Of a stretch of 64,000 nucleotides of DNA, positions 35,701-48,149 are shown piece after piece. The DNA comes from Sclerotinia nivalis (lineage: Eukaryota > Ascomycota > Leotiomycetes > Helotiales > Sclerotiniaceae), in contig JAPEIS010000009.1 of assembly GCA_029531795.1 (NCBI GenBank), positions 1,736,001 to 1,800,000 on the forward strand, in the 5' to 3' direction. The number at the start of each line of letters is the position of its first letter. Position 1 is the stretch's first letter. Made by a program: the position numbers and the translations under genes. The notes beneath the pieces are model-generated. The model had not been told where the DNA came from. It saw only the letters and a program-made list of their open reading frames with translations, and ran no database searches.

Positions 35701-36984
35701 AATTCAAACAAAAAAACTTCATATAATAGAAAATATTTCATTGTAAATCTTCCTATAAAGGGAATACAAAAAGATCTTATCACTATATATATCTTTGATT
35801 ACAAGAAATTATAATACACCTATATACCCTTTATTGAAATCAAAAAGATCCCATTAGATTTTGTAGAATAACCAAAACAGCTAACAATCACTCGATACAC
35901 AAAAGATAACCTGTTTTGTATAAATACAAATACAATCTACACATTCGATACAAATAATACCTTTTATCTTGATATTTTGTACTACAAACATTAGATATTC
36001 GAATACTTCTTTTCCCAAATATCCTAAACATTCATACTATAATTCATTCGTATCCTTTTTAGAAAAAAATGGATTACAAAATCGATAAAATACTTTATTG
36101 ATTTTACAATTCATTATTAAATATATCAAAAAAGAATTGTTTACAAAAATAAATAAAAGAATACTCGAATAAATTGAAAATAATTTGTATTCTAAAAATA
36201 CAAGATTTTCAATACAAATATATCTAACCATTACAATACTATTTGAAAGATCTCCTTTATAAAGAATACAATCATATCCAGAATACCATACACCAACTTT
36301 CAACAATCGAGTCTTCGAGATGATATTGACATAGAAACCAAGGATTAATACTACATCGTTCAAAACGAGATCACCATTAGAATGACCCTCTCTTTCGATA
36401 ATTCCCTTGATTATACAGATACCACAACCCAGAATTTAAAAGGATATAATACCTACTTCCACAAGATCATTAAAACTAGATAATATATATCGATGATTAT
36501 CTATAAAAAAGATATCGTTCACAATATACATAGCACCACAATTATCGAACAGAATACTATTGGAAAAACAATGAACCCCTATAATAATAATATAAACTTT
36601 TACTTGACTAATACAAACATCAAAGATAATAACATTGAATAAAATTTCGAAAGGATTTACACTTGATTTCATTCATTCTTTCTTGATCCATTTAATATAT
36701 AAATACTTCCATAATTATAAATTAATTCGATCCCTAATCACCTTTAATTCGGATTCGGTATAATACCATTAGAACATCGTATCTACCTTACCAGTAAACA
36801 CTAACTCTATAATTCGACAATTGCTTGTATAATACCGATACCCTAACCCACTCTTCCAATCAACTTCCATCTTACAAAGACATACCCAAATTCTATTAGC
36901 ATCCGAATTTCCTTTAAAATTAATCCTCTTCTTATTCTTCTTAAACTTTTTATCGTTTTGAAAAAAACTAAAAATAAAATACAC
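32776..36984 (-). mobile_element. Ty1/Copia-type LTR retrotransposon, RIP-degraded remnant
   Basis: The minus strand carries the Copia domain series in the expected order, broken by many stops. At 36984-36769 there is a CCHC-like region (CLCKMEVDWKS). At 36672-36436 there is a protease-like segment (ILFDNCGAMYIVND), and at 36363-36037 the following block (NIISKTRLLKVGVWY and NLVFLEYK-like). At about 33760-32790 lie the reverse transcriptase and RNase H (NLEIKQYNIINTFINT, FFVNNIQIIYY, FLGIYI, AVDHCFEYLWNTKFLAIQY, FTDDSDTRRS). The catalytic VDD box reads VNN, consistent with G-to-A change. The 3' end stops at the AATC microsatellite, and I could not define either LTR. Base composition is extremely AT-rich. 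Confidence 0.8.
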
Positions 36985-38447
36985 ACCTTCTTTGACTTTA
37001 AAAACTATTGAATCCTGATAAACTAATCCTCCAAAAACATCTCCGAATTATTAAAATGAAAAATTAAATAATCCGAATTGATTATTCATCTCGATTTGCA
37101 TAATTATAATGTTTGCCCAGATTAAAAACAATTTAACACCAACCGTTTACAAAAATACAATAATAACTACTTCATCCTGAACCTTAATTATCTTATATAA
37201 AAAAGCTTTGATATAAACTATAATCCAATCCTTATACCATTTGACAAAATCGATTCTACCAAACAATATTTACATTAGTACAGATCGATATTCATATAAT
37301 ACTATCATTTTAATAATAGTTATTGTAAAAATAAATTTCCATTTAAACATTGAAATAATTATCTTGAATAAAAGAAATATAATACCTTTATTATAAATAA
37401 AAAACTCTATAAAATAAACTTAATCTACAATTGACTCGATCCATTTATATACATCTCAAAAGGTTTTGTAATTCTAAATATACTCGTATTAACGATATCG
37501 ATACTCCATTTGAAGAATATTAAATTCAATTACAATATCTTGAAATATTGTAGAAAAGAAAACAATAGATCGAATTAATATAGATCCCAACATATTTCCA
37601 CCGGAATTCCCTATATTAATATCCCCACTTGCATCTTGCCGAATTTAGATTACCACAAAGTATTCCATAAATTCCCATTGATATCGATCTTGATTAACTT
37701 GATCATATTTAATCTAAAAATCAACAACAAAAGATAGAACTAACAATCTAACAAATAATCAATCGATCTGAAATATAATTAATTTATTTGCCAGACCGAA
37801 ACTAGAAATAATTCCGTTCAAAATAGATACAAAAGAATCGTTATCTGAATCGACTAGTTCCCAAATTCCGACAACTAAACACTTATTTTGCAAACGAAGA
37901 TACCACTCTAATCATTAAACACAAATAACAAAAAGAAAAAAATCAGATTGATCTTTCACCATATTTAAAAAATAAGAAGAAGAAATATAGAATAATTGAA
38001 CTTATAATGAAAATAGAAATAAAATGAAGAAAAGCAATCCCTTAAAAACTGAATAATCGTATAATAAAAGTTTAAGTAGATTAAGAACTACCGGATTCAT
38101 AATTATCACAAAATAATACAATCACAAAGCACATTGAAAGAATCAAAAAGAAAATAATTATAATGAAATATTAAAATTAAAATATATCTTGAATAAGAAT
38201 TGTATTGAATAACCTGCCCTCGATCTTAAGGATCATAGATAGTATATATAAACTTAATAAAAGCTATCTAACCAACAAGAAACATCAATTAAACTAAACT
38301 TCGATCTATATAATATCAGAAGAAAATTGACAATTATAAAAATCGACAAGATCTAAAAGAATCTAATAACTAATACAAAATAAGGGGTTTAATAATCGTA
38401 GAGTATGGGATGATCATAGATCACCAGTTATGTGAATCAGGTATCAT
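36985..38447. other. AT-rich, RIP-degraded sequence between Copia and Gypsy remnants
   Basis: Very AT-rich with no open frame of note. By position it probably contains the gag portion and 5' end of the minus-strand Copia element and its junction with the plus-strand Gypsy remnant. I cannot assign LTR borders. The text regains some G and C at 38400-38460. Confidence 0.4.
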
Positions 38448-41400
38448 GTGATTACCCGTGACAATAACAAAAACGAATTCGATAAAAAGATAGAAGCCTT
38501 TTTCGCAGATCTAAAATTCAACGATAACGAGAAGATCGACGACAATTTCTTTACTAGTTTAGAATCTATCAATGGAAAGAAGGTATTCAATCAATTAATT
38601 AATCAATCCTTTCGTTATATAATAACTAAAGAAACTAAAATTGAATTATTCTATAAAGAACAAATCTATATTAGTAAAGAATTTTATAGTATATATATCG
38701 ATACAAGAACTACAAGACTTTCAATAATAGGATTCAATCAATATCAAACATAACAAAAGATATTCCATATCGAATACAATCCAAAAACAACTAGAACAAC
38801 GAATATTAGATTTGGAAAAGGAATTGCAATTTCAATAAAATTATTTTTCATTATATTATCATTTAGAATAATAGAATTTTATATTCTTGAAGTAGATATT
38901 CTATTCCTATTAAATTTAGTAGATATAAATCGATTTAAGATTTTCTACAATAATATTATTAATGAACTAATTACATCAATACGAAACTACCTAGTTATTC
39001 AACGATTTAATTATACTTTTCTAATCTAGAAAATCAATATTAATATATTTATTCAGGAATCAATCCGATATAATAAATGCTATATAATTAATATCGAATT
39101 TCATTAATTACATCAACAATTCGACTACCCTTCTGCAAAAAGATTCTATCGAATTCTATAATGAACAAACTATAAGGAAGATTATAATATTATCAAGCAT
39201 CTTATCAAATTGTTACGGGTTCATCTCCCTTTACCTGCACGTGATCATGTGTGCTTTAGGTACACATGCATACACTCACTTCTATATAGTCAAATCACCT
39301 CCTTGACCTTCTTCTTTTTCTCATAGTACAATTATAGATCAACTTTATATATATCTTTTCCTTTATTGTAATAGTTTATATTATTCTTTCAAAGACTCTA
39401 TCATTTTACAAAATGATTTGATTTTATCAAATCATTTGCAGACTTCTGTATCTGTTTTCGATTGCTTTTGCGCCGTCGTAACTCGTCTGCTTTTGTGCGA
39501 TTATATTTCTTATCTGCTTTTGTATAGTTTTTTTATTCACTTTTGTACAGTTTTTGATCTCTGATTGCTTTTATGCGATTATATTTATTTGCAGATTTCT
39601 GTATCTGTTTTTGATTGCTTTTGTGTAATTGCATTTTGTATATTATCACGGTGAGGGAAAAGGTATGTGTAGGGTTGATCTATAGTTGTACTACGAGGAG
39701 AGGAAGAAGGTCAAGGAGGTGACCTGACTATATAGAAGTGAGTGCATGCATGTGTGCCTAAGGCACACATGATCACGTGCAGGTGAAGGGGGATGAACCC
39801 GTAACATATGTGCAATTGTAATTCTTTTTATAATGGTTTTTAATTCTATATTTATTGATGATACGATTTTTACTTCTATCGAGAGAATTTGTACTGGAAT
39901 CCAACGAATCTTCGGTCAATGGTTTATTATTATACAAATCCTAATAGAATTAAATATTCCGATGATACCAAATCTCATTGTTGGTTTTAATAAACAAATT
40001 ATTTATTTGAATTATATTTTCTTTATTATTGAAGATCGCTTTATTATTCAAACTACCTATATCGTTATTCAAACAAATAAGATCGAGGAATTCAAAGCGG
40101 AAAACGTTAGACTTCTTTGTATTTTGATTGATAAGCAAGTTCAGCTGGATATCAGTAGTACTATCATTAACCAGAAACCGATCACTCCTTATCAAACTCA
40201 AAAAGACCTGTCTGTTTTTAAAAGCGAAAGATCTAATATTCTTATTTGCCAAGAGAATTATCAATCCTAGAAATTGGATTTGCAATTCTATTGAATAATC
40301 GATTTACAATTCTTTATTTTCGAATAAAAGAAGAATAATTATGCTATTAATCTTTTCGATAGTTAAGTGTAACAAAAGTGTATTACAGATATTATTAGAT
40401 TTGTTAATGATTCTATTTGTTTCGATTCTATTGTTTCGTTTTTGGTCAAATTGAATAAATTATATATTTCTGTGGATATTGAAAGGAAAGTTTCATTCAA
40501 ATTCGATAAGTTTTCTATAAGTTCAAAAAAATCTTTTTCGGCTTTCTTTTCTATATTGTTTTATCTTGTTAACTTTTACTACAAGTTTGATTACGAGATT
40601 GTTAATATAATAAAGTAAAAAGTTATTGTTCTTTTTCGAATTTTGATTATTAATGATTCGAATCTTTGTACTATCGATGATATTGATAGTTAACAAAAGA
40701 AATTTTTTATTTAAAATCAGAATCTTCGTGATACCGAATATTATAATAAAAATTCTAGTAATACATTTATTACTGATGATAATGATCCTATAGATCTCGA
40801 TATAATGAAATAGAAGGAATAATAGTAAAAAAATTAATAAAATAAGAAAAAGAAGTTTAATTCTATAGTTTCTTACAATTATTGTAATAGAATTGATTAT
40901 CTTCAGATTGATTGTTATGTTATTTATAATATCAACAATAATCTTCTTCCTGGCAAATAGACTTCTATTAATATCTTTTCCAATTATAATATCGCTATCT
41001 CAACTAATCTGGTCTCTATTCAATATATTACTGTCCCGGCTTTCCGAGGTATCAATAGATCTAACAATGATTGTAGTGGATTTCGAAAAGGATATACTAG
41101 TAATTGAATACAAGGTTAACAATATCTGAATCAGATACAATAGCAAGATTATATCGAATTAAAGGAAGTTGTTTTTATATTTGATTCAATCAAGGAAAGT
41201 TCTGAACAAAGAAAAGATTAATCTTTGTAAAAAATCGTTTGTAAAGGAATACTAAGAATAAGAAAATAAATCGAGGAATGGATAGATATAAATTATTGTA
41301 GTTCAATTCTATAAATAGTAAATCTTTATTTGTTAAAACTATTATATTCCTTGTATATGAAAACTCTTTTATTATTATAAGTCTTATTGATAATGAATAT

Positions 41401-43593
41401 TTCGGGGAAGTCTTTATTAATTGTTCTTTTATTCTTAAATACAATATTGAAATATAATTCTTATCTTTTCCTTGCGAGTTTCGATTTGTCGATGGAAAGG
41501 TCGCCGACAGAATTATAGAATATTTTGTAATAGAAATTGTTATAAAGGATTATTATAAATATTAATCTTTTTATATTATTCAGCTTTCATTAGAGATGCT
41601 ATTAATTTTTGGTTTATTATAATTGCAATATTACAATTCTATTATCAATTGAATAAAGATAAATTTAATATTCTTTTTAAACTATTATATTTCCAATTAT
41701 TCGATGTATTATAATTCAAAGCCAATTATTATATCAACGATTCCATTTTTGGTTAAGAAACAAAAGGATCTAATAAAAGTTATCCTACAATAGATTATCG
41801 ATATTATCGAATCTTTAAATAAATTCCTTATTGATTTTAATATAAAAACTAAATATATAGATTATAAGTATCGTTCTTTCTATATTGAGGATTGTTTAAA
41901 GAATAATATCGATTTTCTATCTATTCAAACATTTTCTATTTCTAAAAAAGCTTTTTATAAAAAACCTTTTATTGAAGAGATATTAAACAAAGATTATATA
42001 TCACAATCTAACGATTCTTTTATTGATTTTGAATTTCAGCAAGGTCTGATATTTAATGTAAATCATTATCGAATAAAGTATTACAAGAAATCAAATAATC
42101 AAATATAGATGATTCCCAATTGTCTATATCCAAAATCGATTTTGAAGGTTACAGATCGATATTGCTTTATTCATAATCCAAAAAACCGTTTGCCCTTGTT
42201 TTCTATTGAAGAATTCTCTATATCCGTCTACAAAAATACAAATCCAAATATAAATGATATTCGTTGATTGTAAACTTCTAGTTTTGTCTTATTCTATCAA
42301 TAAAATAATATTCGGGCTATCCAATTGATATAGAATAAATTAGATATTATACAGAAAACTATTGAACAAAATCATTTACAATAAATTATATTGTTTTTGA
42401 TACTTATAGAAAAGGATTTTCGATTGATTTTATAAGGGCAAAGTGATATAACAAAGATACTCTTTAAAACTCTATTACAACTTTATAATTTTGTATATGA
42501 TTATTATAAACCATTCCATTTGCGGAAGATTTCTAAAACTGATATCGACAAATTTTTAACCGGCAAATCTTCCTTTAATAACGATCAAATATAATAAAGG
42601 CTTTTTATATAATTACGAAATAAACTTCCCATCTTTTTTCTATATTATACAAATAGATTGCTATCTCGCTGAATCTAGAACTACAAAATTGAATTAATAT
42701 TTGATAAAGAACTATTTTACTTTAAAAATTGTTTTTTATTGTTAATAGAGTTGATGGTGATATATAAATGATTCGATGATAATTTTTCCAAAAAGTTCAT
42801 TCAGGAATCGAGATTGCAATACACTTTTCCTTTACTATTGATTATCAAGTCTGAAGGGAGGGTCTGTATTTATCAAGATTATCAAGAATTCAATAATGTT
42901 ACTATAAAGAATCGTTATTTATTATCTATTGTTCACGAAACGCTAGACGCTTTCTGCAATACAAAAATTTACATCAAACTTGATATCATTGCAACGTTCA
43001 ACAAATTGCGAATCGTTGAAAAGGATGAATGGAAAACTATATTCATTATTCGTTTTGATCTTTTCGAATCTCTAGTTATACCTTTCGATTTCTGCAATGT
43101 ATCTATATCGTTCTAATATTATATTAATTATATACTTTTTGATGAATTGAATAAGTATTGTATTATGTATTTCGATAATGTTTTAATCTACTCTGATAAT
43201 CCTGTAGAGTATAAAGAGTATGTTTGTCAAATGGTTCAAAAATTAATAAATACTGAATTATAAATTGATATTAACAAATGCGAATTCGAAATTACGAAAA
43301 CAAAGTATCTGGATTTTATTATTACAATTGAAGATATCGAAATAGATCAAGAAAAGATTATAATTATTATATCTTGGAAGTTGTCTTTATATGTAAAGGA
43401 TTTACAACGATTTCTTAACTTCGTCAACTTCTATTAACATTTTATAAAAGATTTTTTAAAGATTTATCGCTTTCTCAATAATCTTTTGCAGAAGAATATT
43501 ATATAGAATTGAACTACAGATCATATAAAAGCTTTTGATACTTTAAAAAGGGCTTTCACAATAATGCCGGTTTTGGTATACTTCGATTACAAT
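38448..43593 (+). mobile_element. Ty3/Gypsy-like LTR retrotransposon, RIP-degraded and interrupted
   Basis: Plus-strand domains can be read through many stops. At 38448-38970 there is a spacer and aspartic protease (FYSIYIDTRTTRLSIIGFNQ, where the D-T-G triad reads D-T-R, then a block ending DINRFKIFYNN). At 39066-39210 and again after 39806 there is an HHCC-like integrase zinc region (LHQQFDYPSAKRFYRIL ... CNCNSFYNGF ... IDDTIF). At 42780-43590 lie the reverse transcriptase (GRVCIYQDYQEFNN, IYIKLDIIATFN, YFDNVLIYS with the DD box as DN) and the start of RNase H-type text (DLQRFLNFVNFY, FDTLKRAFTIMPVLVYF). A 596-bp inverted-repeat element interrupts the zinc region. No LTR was identified. Confidence 0.75.
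39211..39806. mobile_element. Foldback-type element with about 135-bp terminal inverted repeats
   Basis: The ends are TGTTACGGGTTCATC and its exact reverse complement. The arms (about 39211-39346 and 39668-39806) match over roughly 135 bp. Differences are nearly all C-to-T or G-to-A in the left arm. The core contains two copies of a GCAGA(C/T)TTCTGTATCTG block and several CTTTTGTG/CTTTTGTA stretches but no reading frame. It sits inside the integrase region of the Gypsy remnant, and the interrupted frame resumes after it. No clear target duplication is visible. It could be a non-autonomous DNA transposon, or a solo LTR of unusual palindromic design, since it begins TG and ends CA. Confidence 0.75.
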
Positions 43594-43669
43594 GTTACGA
43601 TCACGGATCTTACAGTAACCGATCGTATGAATACACGTTATGATTTGATCGGATCAGTATGAGATTAAG
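43594..43669. other. Short non-AT-rich segment between Gypsy remnant and LINE array
   Basis: Composition changes abruptly here. The segment begins TGTTACGATCACGG, the same first 12 bases as the 285-bp LTR-like insertion at 47865-48149 read on its minus strand. It could be the first part of an LTR cut by the LINE insertion, but the remaining sequence does not obviously match. Confidence 0.35.
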
Positions 43670-43712
43670 GTGGTCGTAGTGTGTGTGTGTGTGTGTGTGA
43701 TATTTTTCGTTC

Positions 43713-43784
43713 GAGGCTCTGTGCGAAGCACAGGCCTCAAATTCCCAATTGGGACAAAGGACGCCAGGGGAGGAAGGCCCCTGG
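43713..43784 (-). other. Structured 3' UTR hairpin cluster of LINE 1
   Basis: Three inverted repeats: 43713-43738 (GAGGC and CTGTGC arms around GAA), 43744-43753 (CCCAATTGGG) and 43764-43784 (CCAGGGG and CCCCTGG arms). The same series occurs in LINE 3 (55811-55883) and, with different stem sequence, in LINE 2 (50018-50084). Non-LTR reverse transcriptases often recognise such 3' RNA structures, and I infer that role. Confidence 0.7.
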
Positions 43785-44046
43785 GTTTCTAACTAGCTAA
43801 TCTAAATTTATTAGTATTATATATGCTAAATGCTTCAGCAGGGTTTACATAATTGCTGTTGTATATTGAATTAATCCCTTGAATAGATATTTCAGTTATC
43901 CTCTACAATACAATTAGATCCCTCGATTTTTGATCTCCTTTCCTTTGTTATCGCAATCGAGCTTTTTAATATGATTTTGTTAATATAAAGATATTTTTTT
44001 TTTATTAAAGTTTATACAAACTCAATCTTTCCGAATCAAAACCCAA

Positions 44047-44259
44047 TGTCACGGGGTCCCCGTATATGGTATACGGAGACCGCTCGGGTTCCGACCCATA
44101 GGAGTCGGACCTCGGATAAGTGTAGGCTAGCCCCGGTCGGGGCTAGCGCTACACATAAATGTATTTAAGGAACCGTTCCTTCTATAGAAACGTAGCTCTT
44201 CGAGCTACGTCTTATCAATAAAAGTGATTTCTGTTATCCTGTCTGCTGCCTCCGTGATA
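44047..44259 (+). mobile_element. 213-bp hairpin-rich solo LTR-like insertion
   Basis: It begins TGTCACGG and ends CCGTGATA, near-perfect inverted termini. It is flanked by the 5-bp direct repeat CCCAA (44042-44046 and 44260-44264). The sister LINE 3 shows the empty site with a single CCCAA at 56141. Inside are five successive stem-loops: 44055-44081, 44085-44114, 44120-44154, 44167-44181 and 44190-44210. A polyadenylation-like AATAAA lies at 44218. The 5-bp duplication and termini fit an LTR retrotransposon solo LTR; the density of hairpins is unusual. It carries no reading frame and is much less AT-rich than its host, so it inserted late or escaped mutation. Confidence 0.85.
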
Positions 44260-44394
44260 CCCAACGCCTTATACAAAGAAAATCCAAAAATAATATAAAA
44301 TAAAAATAAAAATAAAAATCAAAGCAATCTTTCAATCAATAAATTGTATAGGGAATCGAGGATATATATTCTGATAGAATCTTGTAGATTTGAA

Positions 44395-44652
44395 TCAAAC
44401 TGTTAGTTTCGTTGTTCCTTTTATGCTTCTCAAAAGATAGGGGATGGTTTCAGATGGTGATAACTTTGAAAGGGTTTTTTGAGCATTTCCAATTTTACAA
44501 AAGTAAAAATGAAGAGGGGATTTTCTTTTCCTATATGAGTATAATATATAAGTATCTTCGTGATTGAAGTGGTCGTGATATGCTGCGAAATCGTTGTGTT
44601 GAGATTTGGCTGCTAGAATATATCCTAGTATTGTTCGATCAAAAGAGAGCAT
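44395..44652 (-). pseudogene. LINE 1 ORF2 C-terminal domain fragment
   Basis: An 85-codon open fragment of the conserved domain that closes ORF2 in Tad1-like LINEs, with RTILGYILAAKSQHNDFAAY and HFYFCKIGNAQKT. It aligns by eye with the equivalent fragments of LINE 2 (50351-50782) and LINE 3 (56238-56789). Confidence 0.75.
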
Positions 44653-45909
44653 GATCGATTTGTTGTTGTAAATTATAAAAAGATCATTGTAGCTTTGTAG
44701 TGTTATGGTTGTTTATAATTTAGCTTTTGCTGATTTGGTATTCGTTTTAGTGATTCTTTTTAAGGAGGCAAAAGTGTAGATAGGATTAGGTGGGAATGGG
44801 AAAGTTGTTTTTTCTTTAGCTGCTTTATTCGTTGTTTCGTTTCCGGGGATATCCAAGTGCTCAGGAATCTATCGAATTCGAATTGAGTCAGGGTAAGTAT
44901 ATAGCAAACGGGGCTTGAGAGGCTAAGTTATAGTTAGTTTGTAGAATTCTTCGAATATAGATTGAAAGGATTTAGTAGAATGAAAGTCTAATCGTATAGT
45001 AATTTCTAGGTTATCCAAGAAAACCTAAAGGTTTGTAGTAAATCTAATTGAGGGTAGTTGTATTATTGTTTGAGTATTTTTCAAAGTTGCAATTGCTTCG
45101 GTATCGAAGATTTCAGTATTATAATCTAATAAGAAAGTTTGTCGATCTATTTGTAGATTGTATTGATAAATCATTAATTCATTTTTTGTAGCATTATCCA
45201 GAGTTTCGTTTTTCGAACTATCGGAGAAGACTTGCAAATCACTTTTTGGAATCATAGATATAAACTTTTCGAAATCCTTAGTTGTTTGTTCTTTTGAATG
45301 ATTGAAAAGGTTATCGATCTGGGTTTCTGTAATAATATATAGTTCTTTGTTCCTTTAAGGGGGAAGAGTAATTGGATTGATATATTCAGCTTTTGGAAAA
45401 ACTAAAATAATTCTTAAGAATCTTGATTCAATAGTTCTAGCTCCAACTTTAGCTAGGATATTTTTGGTTCGAATTCGAAGGGGATATTTAGAATCTAGTT
45501 GAGCTATTCGGGCAACGAAATTCTGGGATATCAAATTTAGCTCAATCTCAAAAGACATTAGATTTGATTCCTTGTATAGAATAACAGTATTAGTTGTATA
45601 GAATACAGGAAGGATTATTCGAACACTAGCTAGTACAATCTTATTCAAAAGCTTCAAATGTTTATTCATTTAATTCGAGATTGTGAAGTTTAGATCTCGT
45701 TTCCTAGTTCGATCAAACCATTAGGTTTCAATTGCAAAATAATATTTCTTCAAAACACAGATTATAATCACTTTTTAAAACAAAATTGATGGAATACCTC
45801 GGATTGTCCTTTCAAGCGAATACAATATATTCGCAATTGTAAAAACCTTAACTGAAAGAATCTGGATATGAAATTTGAAATTCAATTCCTTATCGAAGTA
45901 AACCCCCAA

Positions 45910-46452
45910 TCATTTTAATAAACCTGGTTTCTTCATTATTAAAAGATTTTCTGTATAGATAATAAAGCTTTCAATACCTTTCCTGGAACCTCTAAAGAAG
46001 TAAATCAATTCAGATTTCATAAAATTGAAAATGATCCTTTTAGATTTGTCCCAATCCAAAACCTTCAGTATTTCGGATTGTAATTGATTACAATTAGATT
46101 GTAAACTTGAAGAAAAAGCTACTAGTGCAATATCATCTGTATATCCAAATCTTCGAGTAGGATTGTCTAACCAAAACAAAGGGACTATATAAAGTATAAA
46201 AAGAATAAACGAAATTAGGGAGCTTTATAGCAAATTATATCCAATACTAATATTGGGTTCTGTTTCGCTGTCAAGCCGAATGCAAATTGTTCGATTTGTA
46301 GAGAACGATTGTATCCATCGAACTAGGTTATCAGGCCATCCTTGTTCCCTGAATCGGCAGACCAAACGTCCTAAGAGAACAGCATCAAAAGCATCTTTGA
46401 TATCCATAATTAATAAGGTAACTTTAGAACCTGAATTCAAAACCATTTCCAA
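45910..46452 (-). pseudogene. LINE 1 ORF2 reverse transcriptase fragments
   Basis: Two adjoining minus-strand fragments give the palm motifs IMDIKDAFDAVLLGRL and FGYTDDIALVAFSSSL. The second motif keeps both aspartates, although the usual alanine is threonine. Stops separate the pieces. Confidence 0.8.
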
Positions 46453-47864
46453 ATCATATATAAGGCAAGTTGTGAAATCGACTAATGAATACAGAGAAAG
46501 CGTTCCGAACTATTGTTTGGTTAATACTTTGAGGATTATAACAATCCAGAACATCTTCTTTGCAATCAAACGTTCGAAACCTTTTCTTAATACTGAAAGC
46601 AGAATTATTGGTCTATAGGATCTAGGACTTGTATGATCTGATTTGTTCGGTTTCGGAACGATAGCTATAATCGTTGATCGGAAGCATTTAGAGTGGTGAT
46701 CTATTTCGAGGCATTTTTGAAAGAATTGTAAGATATATAATTCGATTAGTGGTTATACTAATTGTAGGATCTTGATAAGGATTTCGTTTATTTCTGGAGT
46801 TGTATTACCTATATGAAGGATAGCAGTTTGAATATCCTGAATTGTAATAGCAGGAAAGGCAATTGAATGAATGAAAGTTGAAGACGAATCAAATGGGATA
46901 TTGTTAACTTTAATTGTATTGATTAGCAGATTATTGATAAGTAGATCTCTTTTAGTTTAAATTATTGTAGTAAAAGAATGATCTAAAGGATCTATTAGAA
47001 AAAGAATTCGATATATTCTAATTGATTGATACCATTTTGTCATTTTAAAGATATCTTTTATTTCTTTGATTGAAGCAAGTTTAGAAAGTCAGAATTCCTT
47101 TTTCGCTTTTTTGATAACCTTTCGAAGATTTTGTTTTGATTCTGAAGAATTGTTTGTTCGGTTTTCTTGAATAGCTGTTCGGTAGATCTCATTCTACTAT
47201 AGTTGATTTGTATTTCGGCCGAATGATCTTTGAGTTGATCCTGTATATATTGATTATAAAGCTTGAGTGATATCTAAAGTTAATTTATTAAGATTTGTGA
47301 TCGTATTCAGAGCTAGTAGATCTAGATTCAATAGATTCTCTGTTAATAAAATAGAGAAGAGTTTTTTGTTTAATATATTGATTTGGAGTCTTTGGATCGG
47401 GTCTTGAAACCTTGTATTTCAATTCAAAGTTGTCAATAAGGATCGATGATCGGAAATTGTATTCAAATGCGGTGCAGAAGCTGTATTGGCTGTATATGAT
47501 TCTGAAAGAAAAGCTAAATCGAAAACGTTGTCCAAATTGTAAGTAGATTTACCGATTGTAAAAAGAAAATTGAAAGAATTTGTATCTAATCAGATTGTAA
47601 AAGATTCTGTAGAATTTGAATGTGAAAAGTAAAAGGGGTTCTATTTCGAATGATGAAGGTTTAGATCCTTTGTAAAAAATGTAGAATTTAAAATATTCGA
47701 AAGTAGATTAAAGAGGGTTTGTATTGTTTGGTTTTTATTTGTATAATTTTTAGGAGTATTATAAATATTAATGATTGTAAGAATAGAATTAGTTAAAAAT
47801 TGAATTTGTAAAAATAATAAATCCTAAAAGGATATAGATCGAAGTTGAGTAGTTCGAATGTTTG

Positions 47865-48149
47865 TATTAAGATCATATAGGCAAAGAATCAATTAATCGT
47901 AAAACCGTAGCCAAACTTTTCATTACCCTTTCTAATCATAAATAAACTATTACTTTTAAGTTCAATCAATAAAGAGATATCAGAACACCTATAGTTCGCC
48001 ACCATTCCTGTCCTTTCATAAGTAATACAAAAAAGCTTGTTTACTAAATATTCCAAATTGATCGATGATGTTCCTACGCTAATGATTCGAAATGAGAACG
48101 CCTCCGTTTAGGTTTCTTGTTTTGACGAAACTGTTGTGTGATCGTAACA
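47865..48149. mobile_element. 285-bp solo LTR-like insertion in LINE 1
   Basis: Flanked by the 5-bp direct repeat GTTTG (47860-47864 and 48150-48154). It starts TATTAAGATC and ends GATCGTAACA; read on the minus strand it begins TGTTACGATCAC. LINE 3 (59742) and LINE 4 (about 63730) are uninterrupted at this point in the endonuclease-coding region, which proves the insertion. There is no reading frame. The first G of the expected TG end appears changed to A, as RIP would do. The minus orientation is more likely because it then starts TGTTACG. Confidence 0.8.

Noticed and set aside
43594..43669. 3' LTR of the Gypsy remnant
   Set aside because: It starts TGTTACG like an LTR, but only 76 bp are present and no matching copy lies at the 5' side, so I left it unassigned.
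46253..46618. Plus-strand 121-codon frame
   Set aside because: It is antisense to the LINE 1 reverse transcriptase motifs.
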